From: Balneolaceae bacterium
Lineage (GTDB): Bacteria; Bacteroidota; Rhodothermia; Balneolales; Balneolaceae
DNA: 18,936 bases
Assembly (NCBI GenBank): GCA_007126675.1
Contig: SLAU01000186.1
Coordinates: forward strand, 1-18,936
Reading direction: 5' to 3'
Shown: piece after piece, positions 1 to 7,649 of the stretch
Layout: the number at the start of each line of letters is the position of its first letter
How positions within the stretch are numbered: the stretch's first letter is position 1
Notes under the pieces: generated by a model
Database searches by the model: none
What the model was told of the DNA's origin: nothing
Seen by the model: the letters and a program-made list of their open reading frames with translations, nothing else
Translations under genes and position numbers: made by a program

Positions 1-744
1 CAAGTTGACAGAAGCGTAATCAATTTAAATGATAATTACAGTACCGGGCTCACATTTGATTTTTCCGTTAATAATTTTGGTTTCGCATTTGGGGGCGAAT
101 TTCGAAAGGTATTGGGAACTCAATCTGAAGGTGTTGTAAACTTGCGGTTTGCCGGTTTACGTGATGTAACAGAACAAACCTTCACAGACATTATTTTCGG
201 ACAGCAAATAGTTCCTAATAAATACCAGCGTGTTTTTGCATTTCCACTAATGCTTGGTCTAAGGCAAAGGTTATTTGCCAGCAGAATTCAGGAGGAGTAC
301 AGGTTTTTTATAAGTGCTTCTGGCGGTCCAATAGCCGCATTTTCGTACCCTTACTTCGATGACATCAACAACAATGGATATCGGGAAGGAGAGCTATTTT
401 TCAGATTTCACGGATATGCAGAGCCCGTAAATGATGCCCTTTCCGGATGGAGTGACGGTGAATGGCATTGGGGGGCAGCCGCAGAAATTAAATTCGGTGT
501 CGATTTCAGCAGAAATTTCACAAGAGTTACACGTTTAGAATTTGGATACTATATGAATTACTTCCCTGACGGTATCCAGATTATGATGCCCAATCAACCG
601 GTATTACGTGATCGCTCGGCAACCGGCCAGCAAAGTCCGTTTCAGTTTGATGAAGAAGGAAATCTATTACTCGAACCTTTCTTCGATCCACAGCGATTTT
701 TCGGTACTCCGCAAATTACTTTAACCTTTGGCAGGCTTTGGTAA
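1..744 (+). CDS. Outer-membrane beta-barrel protein, 3' part only
   Basis: The frame is open from the first base to the TAA at 742-744, so about 247 residues of a longer protein are visible and the start lies left of the window. The sequence alternates hydrophobic/aromatic and polar residues (for example FSVNNFGFAFGGEF, TRLEFGYYMNYF) and ends in TLTFGRLW. Amphipathic strands with an aromatic last residue are typical of outer-membrane barrels that use the BAM machinery. No conserved enzymatic motif is visible and I do not recognise the family. A TTG at 112 could be taken as a start, but the upstream codons read on in the same style, so I treat the gene as truncated by the edge. It converges on the HAD phosphatase with only three bases between stop codons. 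Confidence 0.7.
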   Translation, partial: QVDRSVINLNDNYSTGLTFDFSVNNFGFAFGGEFRKVLGTQSEGVVNLRFAGLRDVTEQTFTDIIFGQQIVPNKYQRVFAFPLMLGLRQRLFASRIQEEYRFFISASGGPIAAFSYPYFDDINNNGYREGELFFRFHGYAEPVNDALSGWSDGEWHWGAAAEIKFGVDFSRNFTRVTRLEFGYYMNYFPDGIQIMMPNQPVLRDRSATGQQSPFQFDEEGNLLLEPFFDPQRFFGTPQITLTFGRLW

Positions 745-747
745 AAA

Positions 748-1425
748 TCATGGTTTGTTAAATGGCTGCAGCCACTTTCCGGGCTCTGAAAGATTGCTCA
801 GCACTAAATCAGGATTATACTTTTGAAGCTCGCTATTGTTAAAGTGCCCTGTTGATACAGCTACTGATCTTGCACCAAAATATTTTGCACACTTTATATC
901 GTTGGGTGTATCGCCAATAACTACAAATTGCTGAGGGGCCGGAGAGTCATCATATTTGCTACTGTACTCTTTGTAAGCTTCTCCCGGAAGATAATTCCGG
1001 TTTTTGTGATCGCAGCCATATCCACCAAAATGAAAGTATTCAAAAAGTCCGGCAGCTCTTAATTTTATTTCAGCTACCTCTCTGAAATTTCCGGTACACA
1101 AACCAACCCTGTAACCGGCTTCTGCTACGTTCAGAACTGCTTCAGCAGCTTCATCAAATACAGTTACGTTTTCAGAAGAAAGGTGATTATTCATTCCATC
1201 GATATACTTTTTTTTCAGCGTCTTGTACAAATCTTCCGTATCAGGCCTGTCTCCGATTAGATCAGAAAAAATGGCCTGATCAGTTCTGCCGGCAAAGCGA
1301 TTATTCTTTACCCGGGAGTAATCAATATTCAGTTTCTGCAATTGTTCGGCAACAAGCTCTTTCAAAAATTTTGTATGCACTTTTAATAATGTTCCGTCTA
1401 TGTCAAAAAGAAGTATTGCTTTCAT
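748..1425 (-). CDS. HAD-superfamily hydrolase, phosphoglycolate phosphatase-like
   Basis: A 225-residue phosphohydrolase of the haloacid dehalogenase superfamily, probably cytosolic. Motif I is FDIDGT with nucleophile Asp8 and acid/base Asp10. Motif II is Thr111 in LCTGN, at the end of a hydrophobic strand. Motif IV is VIGDTPNDI (residues 169-177), with Asp172 and Asp176 as metal ligands. Between motifs I and II lies a helical cap of the C1 type (about residues 15-90), as in Gph/beta-phosphoglucomutase relatives. The usual motif III Lys-Pro is not obvious; Arg143 or Lys152 may serve. The substrate cannot be read from sequence; small sugar phosphates or phosphoglycolate are typical of the family. 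The start is the ATG at 1425, six codons before motif I. It is transcribed divergently from enolase across a 74-base gap. Confidence 0.88.
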   Translation of the reverse strand: MKAILLFDIDGTLLKVHTKFLKELVAEQLQKLNIDYSRVKNNRFAGRTDQAIFSDLIGDRPDTEDLYKTLKKKYIDGMNNHLSSENVTVFDEAAEAVLNVAEAGYRVGLCTGNFREVAEIKLRAAGLFEYFHFGGYGCDHKNRNYLPGEAYKEYSSKYDDSPAPQQFVVIGDTPNDIKCAKYFGARSVAVSTGHFNNSELQKYNPDLVLSNLSEPGKWLQPFNKP

Positions 1426-1499
1426 CCTGTTTTTCTTTAACTAAAGTGTAATATACAGTACCTTACGTGTATACATAAAATTAACCAAAAATAACGGCT
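1426..1499. promoter_or_regulatory. Divergent promoter region between the HAD gene and enolase
   Basis: A 74-base AT-rich gap that must hold the start signals for both divergent genes. It contains the self-complementary octamer TGTATACA and a possible enolase -10 (TATACA at 1470-1475), but no convincing -35 at standard spacing. No Shine-Dalgarno sequence precedes the enolase ATG (the leader ends AAAATAACGGCT). Confidence 0.35.
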
Positions 1500-2789
1500 A
1501 TGAGTTTAATAGAAGAAATTATTGCAAGGCAAATTATAGATTCAAGGGGTAATCCTACTGTTGAAGTAGATGTAATTTTAATGGATGGAATTTTAGGGCG
1601 TGCAGCGGTTCCATCGGGAGCATCAACTGGTGAGTTTGAGGCTGTAGAATTGCGTGACGGCGACAGCGATTACTATCTCGGTAAAAGTGTAAAAAAGGCA
1701 GTTGAAAATGTAAACGGTCCAATTGCTGATGAGCTGATCGGGATGCCTGCTAACATGCAGACAGAAATTGATATGATGATGCTTGAGCTTGACGGCACTT
1801 CCAATAAATCAAATTTGGGAGCTAATGCTATTCTGGGTGTTTCAATGGCAGTAGCCAAGGCAGCAGCTCAGTCTTCTGCTCTTCCATTGTGGAGATATAT
1901 GGGCGGACTAAACGCTAAAGTGTTGCCGCTGCCTATGATGAATATTATTAATGGCGGTTCACACGCTGATAACAATGTGGACTTGCAAGAGTTCATGATT
2001 ATGCCTGCAGGCGCTAAGTCATTTAGCCAGGCAGTTCAGATTGGTGCCGAAATATTTCATAATCTGAAAAAGGTTCTATCATCCAAAAACTACAACACTT
2101 CAGTTGGCGATGAGGGCGGGTTTGCACCTAATCTCAAGTCAAATGAAGAGGCTGTTGAGGTGATCCTGACTGCGATAGAAAAAGCCGGTTACACACCCGG
2201 TGACGAAATTCTGTTAGCGCTTGATCCGGCAAGTTCGGAGTTTTATAATAAAGAAAAGAAGATCTACGAGTTTAAGTGGAGCGACGGTTCCGAAAGAGAT
2301 GCAGATGCGATGGTAGAATATTGGGCCGAATGGGCAGAAAAATACCCTATCATTTCAATCGAAGATGGTATGTACGAAGATGATTGGGATGGCTGGAAGA
2401 AACTAACCGATGCAATTGGTGATAAAGTTCAGCTTGTGGGTGATGATCTTTTCGTGACCAACACCGAACGGTTGGCGAAAGGAATCAAAAACGGTATAGC
2501 CAACTCAATTTTGATCAAAGTAAATCAAATCGGGACACTTACCGAAACCCTGGATGCCATCGAAATGGCTCATAAGAATGGCTATACGTCTGTTATTTCA
2601 CACCGATCAGGTGAAACGGAGGATACAACTATTGCAGATCTTGTAGTGGCTGTAAATTCTGGTCAAATAAAAACAGGCTCCATGAGCCGTACAGACCGTA
2701 TCGCAAAATACAATCAGCTCCTTCGGATAGAAGAAGAGCTGGGTGATGCAGCGGTATTTCTTGGTGGTGATGTATTTGGATTAAAATAA
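1500..2789 (+). CDS. eno: Enolase (2-phosphoglycerate dehydratase)
   Basis: Converts 2-phosphoglycerate to phosphoenolpyruvate in glycolysis and back in gluconeogenesis; cytosolic and Mg-dependent. The length of 429 residues is standard. The N-terminal fold carries SRGNPTVEV and the loop SGASTGEFE. In the barrel I see Glu164 (LQEFMI), the catalytic Glu205 (VGDEGGFAP), metal ligands Asp242, Glu288 (SIEDG) and Asp315 (GDDLFVTN), the catalytic base Lys340 inside the signature ILIKVNQIGT, His368-Arg369-Ser370 (SHRSGETED) and Lys391 (KTGS). All expected active-site residues are present. The Asp242 segment reads LDPASSEFY where LDVAASEFY is more common. The ATG has no Shine-Dalgarno sequence. The SGNH hydrolase starts 21 bases after the stop, so enolase may head the run that continues into recF. 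Confidence 0.98.
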   Translation: MSLIEEIIARQIIDSRGNPTVEVDVILMDGILGRAAVPSGASTGEFEAVELRDGDSDYYLGKSVKKAVENVNGPIADELIGMPANMQTEIDMMMLELDGTSNKSNLGANAILGVSMAVAKAAAQSSALPLWRYMGGLNAKVLPLPMMNIINGGSHADNNVDLQEFMIMPAGAKSFSQAVQIGAEIFHNLKKVLSSKNYNTSVGDEGGFAPNLKSNEEAVEVILTAIEKAGYTPGDEILLALDPASSEFYNKEKKIYEFKWSDGSERDADAMVEYWAEWAEKYPIISIEDGMYEDDWDGWKKLTDAIGDKVQLVGDDLFVTNTERLAKGIKNGIANSILIKVNQIGTLTETLDAIEMAHKNGYTSVISHRSGETEDTTIADLVVAVNSGQIKTGSMSRTDRIAKYNQLLRIEEELGDAAVFLGGDVFGLK

Positions 2790-2810
2790 TAGCATTCAGC
2801 ATCTGAATTT

Positions 2811-3887
2811 TTGAAAGCCCGGCTCATAAATATTCTGCTGGTATTGGCAAGTGTACTGATCACTATCCTGCTTGCAGAATTTTTGGTCCGGGTTTTTTAT
2901 TCCCAGGATAAAATGATCACCTGGATAGAAATGCATCCGCGGGGTTTTATGATGAATCAATCCGGCGGTGAATCATTTCAGGAGTTTGGTGACCGCCGCA
3001 CAGAATACCGGTTTACAGATACGCGTTTGCGCGGCGGAGAAATTGATACCGGTTCCGGTGGAATACTGGCGCTTGGCGATTCATTCACTTTCGGACTCCA
3101 TATCACCGAGCAGGATACATACACAGAATTATTAAATGACAAAATTTCGGCACAAGGGAATTTTCAAATTCTGAATGGAGGAGTTGGCGGCGCAGGATTG
3201 GCCGACTGGCCTGCCTGGCTTAAAGAATTTGGAGAACAGATTTCGCCGGACATTGTATTACTATTTTTAAATTACGCCGATCTTGAACGGGCTTTATCTA
3301 AAAACCTTTTTGTAATAGATGATGAAACAGATGAATTGATTGAATCTATACGATGGGAGCCAAGATCATTCCTCTTTTCACTTGGGCGAATGGGCTGGTA
3401 TAGGTGGTTACAGCGGCACTCAGAGCTTATGAACGGCCTTGTCACTTTTTTGTGGCAAAACTTTTATTTCAAAGATATTACAAACAATTTTGATCCCGGA
3501 ACTTCCCCTGTTCCCGTTCCGGATTACGAACATTTTGATCTTGACTCTGATTACTCGCTAAGGCTGGCAGAAAAGTTAGTAAGTAAAATTACCGATTGGT
3601 GCGCCGAGCAGGGTTGCAGATTTATGATTGCAACCACCGGATTTTTTGAGCGATCTGATGAAAACCTTCACACGTACAGATTTTACCGGGCGCTGAAAGA
3701 AGGAGCCATTCAGGGTTCATCCCAATTTCACGATAATACTCCGTGTGTAATGAATGCATCAAACTACGATCTCGATTCGATTCGAATACCCGGCGACTCA
3801 CACCCTGACGAAACAGGTGTTCGGATTATTGCTGAGTGTACGTACGATTGGCTGAGAAATGTACCGGAATTAAAAGCAGATAATTGA
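2811..3887 (+). CDS. Membrane-anchored SGNH/GDSL-family hydrolase
   Basis: A 358-residue protein with one N-terminal membrane segment (about residues 5-30: INILLVLASVLITILLAEFL) and an SGNH-type esterase domain after residue 83. Block I is LALGDSFTFG with nucleophile Ser91; the Gly-rich block II is LNGGVGGAG (121-129); the block III Asn is Asn154 in FLNYADL; block V is PGDSHPDETG with Asp329 and His331. Families with this layout act on acyl or acetyl esters of lipids or glycans, facing the periplasm; the substrate here is unknown. The start is inferred to be the TTG at 2811. A stop (TAG, 2790-2792) lies just upstream in frame, and the first ATG in frame would remove the membrane segment. It lies between enolase (21-base gap) and recF (10-base gap), probably co-transcribed. 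Confidence 0.8.
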   Translation: MKARLINILLVLASVLITILLAEFLVRVFYSQDKMITWIEMHPRGFMMNQSGGESFQEFGDRRTEYRFTDTRLRGGEIDTGSGGILALGDSFTFGLHITEQDTYTELLNDKISAQGNFQILNGGVGGAGLADWPAWLKEFGEQISPDIVLLFLNYADLERALSKNLFVIDDETDELIESIRWEPRSFLFSLGRMGWYRWLQRHSELMNGLVTFLWQNFYFKDITNNFDPGTSPVPVPDYEHFDLDSDYSLRLAEKLVSKITDWCAEQGCRFMIATTGFFERSDENLHTYRFYRALKEGAIQGSSQFHDNTPCVMNASNYDLDSIRIPGDSHPDETGVRIIAECTYDWLRNVPELKADN

Positions 3888-3897
3888 AACTGCAACT

Positions 3898-5028
3898 ATG
3901 CGTATAAACCGTCTCAAATTGCAAAATTTTCGTAATCATCGCGATGCCGAGATTGAGACAGCTCCGCACCTGAACCTGATTACCGGGCCGAATGGAGTGG
4001 GTAAAACCAATCTCATTGATGCAATTCATTATCTGTGCATGAGCAGGAGCTTTGTATCATCCAGCGATCAGTATGTGGTAAACCATGATGAAAAGTTTTT
4101 TATGATCGAAGGGGATTTCGAAGGACAGATCAGAACTTCATTTACTGTAGGGTGCAGTTATTCACGCGGTGATGGTAAAAAAATATTCGTGAACGGCAGC
4201 CCGCTCGATCGGTTATCCGACCTGATTGGCATGGTGCCTGTTGTTGTGCTCAGCCCGGAAGATAAAAAGCTGACAAGCGACGGGCCTGTTGAGCGCAGAA
4301 CATTTATGGACAGCATGATCAGCCAGATATCTTCCCAATATCTGAAGGATCTGATACATTACAGAAAAGTGCGAAGGCAGCGGAATAAACTGCTTCAGGA
4401 ATTTAATGGCCCACTGGTTGTACTTCGTGATCTTCTTGCCCCATGGGATAAACAACTTACAGAAACAGGAGCCAGGCTGATTATAAAACGGGCTTCGGTT
4501 TTAGAGAGGTTTAAAGATTATCTGGAACTTCAGTATAAAACTATATCCGGAATAGACCTGAAGCCTTCTCTTGTGTATCAAACGATTACTGAAAACGTAA
4601 ACGGTGAAGATGAACTGCGTGAAGTTTATTTAGATATGCTGCAGGGTAATGTGGAAAAAGAAAAAGAGCGCGAACAAACACTGATTGGTCCGCACCGGGA
4701 TGAAGTTGTATTTTACCTGGGAGATATGGAGCTTCGCAATTACGGCTCGCAGGGACAGCACCGGTTATTTTCGATGGCGTTAAAGATGGCGCAGCTGTTT
4801 TATTATTCTGATGAACTGGATGATCTGCCTATCATGCTTTTGGATGATGTATTTGGCAATCTGGATCAATCAAAAACAGATGTAATTACTGAAACACTCA
4901 CTAAACATTCGGGTCAAACGTTCATTACATCAGCATCAGTAAGATCGTTTAACCCGGAGCTGTTCAGAAATAGCGATCAGAATATGTGGATGCAATTAGA
5001 GAATGGAAACATTAAAAAAAGGTTTTAG
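3898..5028 (+). CDS. recF: DNA replication and repair protein RecF
   Basis: An SMC-like ABC ATPase that binds DNA at gaps and helps RecO/RecR load RecA during single-strand gap repair. Its 376 residues fit the family (about 350-380). The N-terminus is the typical RINRLKLQNFRNH. Walker A is GPNGVGKTN (residues 30-38), the signature motif is the NYGSQGQHRL segment (281-290) following IGPHRDE, and Walker B is IMLLDD (312-317), followed by VFGNLD with the D-loop. All ATPase elements are intact. It begins 10 bases after the SGNH hydrolase stop and ends two bases before the DciA-like gene. The recF-DUF721 pairing is a known neighbourhood and supports both calls. Confidence 0.97.
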   Translation: MRINRLKLQNFRNHRDAEIETAPHLNLITGPNGVGKTNLIDAIHYLCMSRSFVSSSDQYVVNHDEKFFMIEGDFEGQIRTSFTVGCSYSRGDGKKIFVNGSPLDRLSDLIGMVPVVVLSPEDKKLTSDGPVERRTFMDSMISQISSQYLKDLIHYRKVRRQRNKLLQEFNGPLVVLRDLLAPWDKQLTETGARLIIKRASVLERFKDYLELQYKTISGIDLKPSLVYQTITENVNGEDELREVYLDMLQGNVEKEKEREQTLIGPHRDEVVFYLGDMELRNYGSQGQHRLFSMALKMAQLFYYSDELDDLPIMLLDDVFGNLDQSKTDVITETLTKHSGQTFITSASVRSFNPELFRNSDQNMWMQLENGNIKKRF

Positions 5029-5030
5029 TA

Positions 5031-5327
5031 ATGGGGTTCGGTAAAAAACCAAAATCACTTAATTCGCTGCTGAAAGATTTTATGAAGCGAATTCCTCACA
5101 GGTCAGAGCTGAAAAGAGGAATGGTTTTGCATGTGTGGCCCGATGTGGTTGGACCGGCGATAGCAGAAGTATCAAAAAATATTCACTTTGAAGGAGATCG
5201 CCTTGTTATTGAAATCGAGAACTCTGCCTGGAGGCATGAGGTTCATTCTAACAGGTATTCAATTGTGAAAAAACTGAATGATAAAGTGGACGGCAAAGTG
5301 GTTAAAGAATTAGTTGTGAGGGCATGA
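5031..5327 (+). CDS. DciA-type DUF721 protein (putative replicative helicase loader/operator)
   Basis: A 98-residue basic protein of the DUF721 family. Known members of this family (DciA) interact with the replicative helicase DnaB in bacteria that lack DnaC/DnaI. The family pattern is visible: an N-terminal helix LNSLLKDFMKR, then VWPDVVGPAIAEVSKN (residues 35-50), GDRLVIEIENSAWRHEV (55-71) with conserved Trp67, and the C-terminal VVKELVVR strand. This is a minimal KH-like domain with no long N-terminal extension. It starts two bases after the recF stop, so the two are almost certainly one transcript. The gene symbol is left blank because DUF721 covers more than one function, but its place directly after recF suits a replication role. 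Confidence 0.85.
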   Translation: MGFGKKPKSLNSLLKDFMKRIPHRSELKRGMVLHVWPDVVGPAIAEVSKNIHFEGDRLVIEIENSAWRHEVHSNRYSIVKKLNDKVDGKVVKELVVRA

Positions 5328-5349
5328 GTAAAATTTGCATATTCAAATT

Positions 5350-6348
5350 ATGGATATAATTTCAAAAATATCAAAACAGCTGAAATCCCTGTTATCATTC
5401 GAAGGAAAAAGTGGAGATGAGCAGGGTGGTCTTTTAAAAGGCCATAAAGTGATCGCTTTTCTTTTGGCCGTTGTATTTTCACTCAGCATGTGGTTTATCG
5501 TAAATATGGGCCGGGATTACAGCGTTACCATAGATATACCTTTACGGGTGGTAAATATGCCGTCAGATATTGCATTAAGCAATGAAATTCCTGAAAAAGC
5601 TTCTGTTAGTTTAAGCGGAGAGGGCTGGAAACTTATCAACCTTTATACAAACCCTCCCACTATTCAGTTAAATGCAGAAACTCAGCAGATCAATTTATTT
5701 GAACAGGTTCGACAGCAGGTTGGTGCATTATCTGAACTAAATGTATTACAGGTTGAACCTATTGTAGTATCGATTGAAACTGAGCAAAGGGTTTCTAAAA
5801 GAGTTCCTATTGTTACAAACGTTGATATTGAGTTAAAAGAACAATACGGTATTATCGGCTCCCCCCGCTTAGAACCTGATAGTGTAACAGTTACTGGAGC
5901 TGCATCAAGGATGGCAGAAATTGACAGCTGGGATACCCGTGAGACTGAATTCAGAGATATCAGCAGTAATTTGGAAGTGAGCATTGATCTTGTGCAACCA
6001 GAAGGTGCGGTTCAGATTGATCCGGCATCCACTTTGTTTCGGGTTGAGGTTGCCGAGTTTACCGAAGCAGAGGTAAGAATTCCAATTCGTACACGCAATC
6101 TGCCATCAGGCAAAGCAGTTACATATAACCCATCCTCAATAACTGTTCGTTATGATGTTCCGATTGAACAGTTTAGTGCTGTTCAGGATACCCGGCCTTT
6201 TGTAGCTTATGTTGACTATTCCCGGATTGAAGATGATACAACCGGTCTTATTACCCCCGAAATAGAGAGAGTATCTGACGAATTTGATGTTCGTTTGAGA
6301 AGTTTTCAGCCAACCAGGGTTTCCTATTTTAACATATTACCCCCATGA
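5350..6348 (+). CDS. YbbR-repeat membrane protein (CdaR-like)
   Basis: About 332 residues. A short cytosolic N-terminus is followed by one membrane helix (about residues 33-53: VIAFLLAVVFSLSMWFIV) and an extracytoplasmic part built of beta-rich YbbR repeats at roughly 58-135, 146-215 and 225-310. The clearest is KEQYGIIGSPRLEPDSVTVT, the diagnostic YbbR core. In Firmicutes the YbbR protein CdaR regulates the c-di-AMP synthase CdaA, usually encoded next door; no cdaA is visible here, so the role is open. I chose the ATG at 5350. A TTG at 5335 is in frame and would add five residues. It follows the DciA-like gene by 22 bases and is the last gene of the plus-strand run. Confidence 0.85.
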   Translation: MDIISKISKQLKSLLSFEGKSGDEQGGLLKGHKVIAFLLAVVFSLSMWFIVNMGRDYSVTIDIPLRVVNMPSDIALSNEIPEKASVSLSGEGWKLINLYTNPPTIQLNAETQQINLFEQVRQQVGALSELNVLQVEPIVVSIETEQRVSKRVPIVTNVDIELKEQYGIIGSPRLEPDSVTVTGAASRMAEIDSWDTRETEFRDISSNLEVSIDLVQPEGAVQIDPASTLFRVEVAEFTEAEVRIPIRTRNLPSGKAVTYNPSSITVRYDVPIEQFSAVQDTRPFVAYVDYSRIEDDTTGLITPEIERVSDEFDVRLRSFQPTRVSYFNILPP

Positions 6349-6354
6349 ACAACT

Positions 6355-6384
6355 TAGTTTAGCTTGCATTTTATCAGCTAACTA
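6355..6384. terminator. Hairpin between convergent genes, possible shared terminator
   Basis: TAGTT-T-AGCT (6355-6364) pairs with AGCTAACTA (6376-6384), giving nine base pairs with one bulged T and an 11-base loop. It sits in the 33-base gap between two converging stop codons and just touches the usp stop. No clear T-tract follows on either strand, so intrinsic termination is plausible but not certain. Confidence 0.4.
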
Positions 6385-7302
6385 TTCGGATTGTTCTCTT
6401 TCAGCTGGAATCAGAAGTACAGGAATTTTACTGATTCTTGTCACCTGGCTGCTTACACCGCCTATGAAGAATTTTTCGATAAATCCTTTACCCTGAGCTC
6501 CCATTATAAGCATGGTTGCATTATTCTCTTCGGATGCGGCAATAATTTCTTTCGCAGGGGTCCCAAAAGTTATAATAATTTCTGCCTCCTCTCTCGTGTT
6601 ATCTGAGAGTTCATTGCGTAATTCATTCAACTGTTCACGGTTTTTGTCAGTCAGATCTTCGAAACTAGCTGGGTCGCTGAGTGCGAGATAGTGATGCCCC
6701 TGAATGTGAATTAGTGAAACTTTCTGAACCAATCCAGCTGATTCAAATTGTTTAACTACTTCGAACGCGCGGCTTGCTGTTTCTGAAAAATCTGTTGCAA
6801 ACATTATGTGGTTAAGGGACTTTTCAGCGGATTGTGAAAGTACCAGTTTGCGCTTATCTGTGTCATCATCGTGCCAGTCTACCTCAACATTAATCAAAAA
6901 CACAGGCAAAGGTGATCGCTGCAACACCTCGGTTGCTGTGCTCCCCATAAGCATCTCCTGCACTTTGCTGTGCCCTCTGTTGGCAATAACAATGTAATCG
7001 GCTCCGCACTCTTCAGCTTGAGTAATAATTTCAGACGGCGGGTAAAAATGGACTCCGCTTCTGATCTCAAACCGGGTCTCAAATCCGGCTTCTTCCAGTT
7101 GCTTTTTGTAAGCTTTGAGTTTTTGCCGTTGCTTGTCGGTACTAAACTCGGTGCGTTCCACAGCGTATGGTACGGGAACTACAGTTACAAGGGTGATTTT
7201 TTCGGTGCCAAAATTTTTGAGATGAGGAATTGAATCCATAATCAAATCACTGGCTTCTGAGAGGTCAAGTGCTACGGCGGCATGTTTGAATTCGATTTTC
7301 AT
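6382..7302 (-). CDS. Tandem-domain universal stress protein (UspA family)
   Basis: 306 residues with two UspA domains (about 4-138 and 164-300) joined by an acidic linker (VDWHDDDTDK). Universal stress proteins bind ATP or act as stress-response chaperone/signalling proteins in the cytosol. The nucleotide motif G-2x-G-9x-G-(S/T) is near-complete in both halves. In domain 1 it reads Ala107-2x-Gly110-9x-Gly120-Ser121, so the first Gly is Ala. In domain 2 it reads Gly268-2x-Gly271-9x-Gly281-Gly282, so the Ser/Thr is Gly. The gene stands alone, converging on the YbbR gene. It has the clearest ribosome binding site in the window: AAGGAG at 7309-7314, six bases before the ATG. A candidate promoter lies just upstream, suggesting efficient expression on its own transcript. 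Confidence 0.92.
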   Translation of the reverse strand: MKIEFKHAAVALDLSEASDLIMDSIPHLKNFGTEKITLVTVVPVPYAVERTEFSTDKQRQKLKAYKKQLEEAGFETRFEIRSGVHFYPPSEIITQAEECGADYIVIANRGHSKVQEMLMGSTATEVLQRSPLPVFLINVEVDWHDDDTDKRKLVLSQSAEKSLNHIMFATDFSETASRAFEVVKQFESAGLVQKVSLIHIQGHHYLALSDPASFEDLTDKNREQLNELRNELSDNTREEAEIIITFGTPAKEIIAASEENNATMLIMGAQGKGFIEKFFIGGVSSQVTRISKIPVLLIPAEREQSE

Positions 7303-7331
7303 TGCAGGCTCCTTCTGTTATGATTTACTTT

Positions 7332-7360
7332 ATTATATGAATTACACTTTGTTTCAAAAA
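7332..7360 (-). promoter_or_regulatory. Candidate sigma70-type promoter of the universal stress gene
   Basis: On the minus strand a consensus -10 TATAAT (7332-7337) lies 29 bases before the start codon. A TTTTTG hexamer 17 bases upstream of it could act as -35; the overlapping TTGAAA is closer to consensus but only 14 bases away. The strong ribosome binding site downstream (7309-7314) supports this as the start region. Confidence 0.45.
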
Positions 7361-7624
7361 TAGGCAAAACCCCGATTGAATGATAAATAGTAATTTAAGC
7401 ATCTGATGAAATGCTAAAGCATTTAGCCAGTTGCTTTCACTTAAAGAAAACGTGCATCCAATAAGGTGTGTTCCTTTTCTTTTGGAGAGATCTTCTTAAG
7501 TTGCAATACTACTGCTTCTATCAGCAAAAGCCCCAGTTTTACCGGGTCGTGTGATCAACTACCGATAGAGATTATATCAGATAAGAGGGTTTAAAATTAA
7601 ACAGAATGGCTTTTCAGTAACATA
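7361..7624. other. Gene-poor stretch between usp and mreB
   Basis: Together with the flanking signals this is a 347-base gap without a credible gene; short frames on both strands are broken by stops. It is AT-rich. It contains a perfect inverted repeat AAATGCT-AA-AGCATTT (7409-7424), upstream of the usp promoter candidate, which could be a protein-binding site. No RNA gene is recognised. Confidence 0.4.
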
Positions 7625-7646
7625 TTTTGATCATAAACAATCAAAA
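7625..7646 (-). terminator. AT-rich hairpin just after mreB
   Basis: TTTTGAT (7625-7631) and ATCAAAA (7640-7646) are perfect inverted repeats around an 8-base loop, beginning three bases beyond the mreB stop codon. The stem is weak (AT-rich) and no long T-run follows on the minus strand, so it is only a possible terminator. Confidence 0.3.
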
Positions 7647-7649
7647 ACT

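Noticed and set aside
7361..7649. Possible small RNA or pseudogene between usp and mreB
   Set aside because: Short frames on both strands are broken by stops, no protein remnant is recognisable, and no strong stem with T-tract marks an RNA gene.
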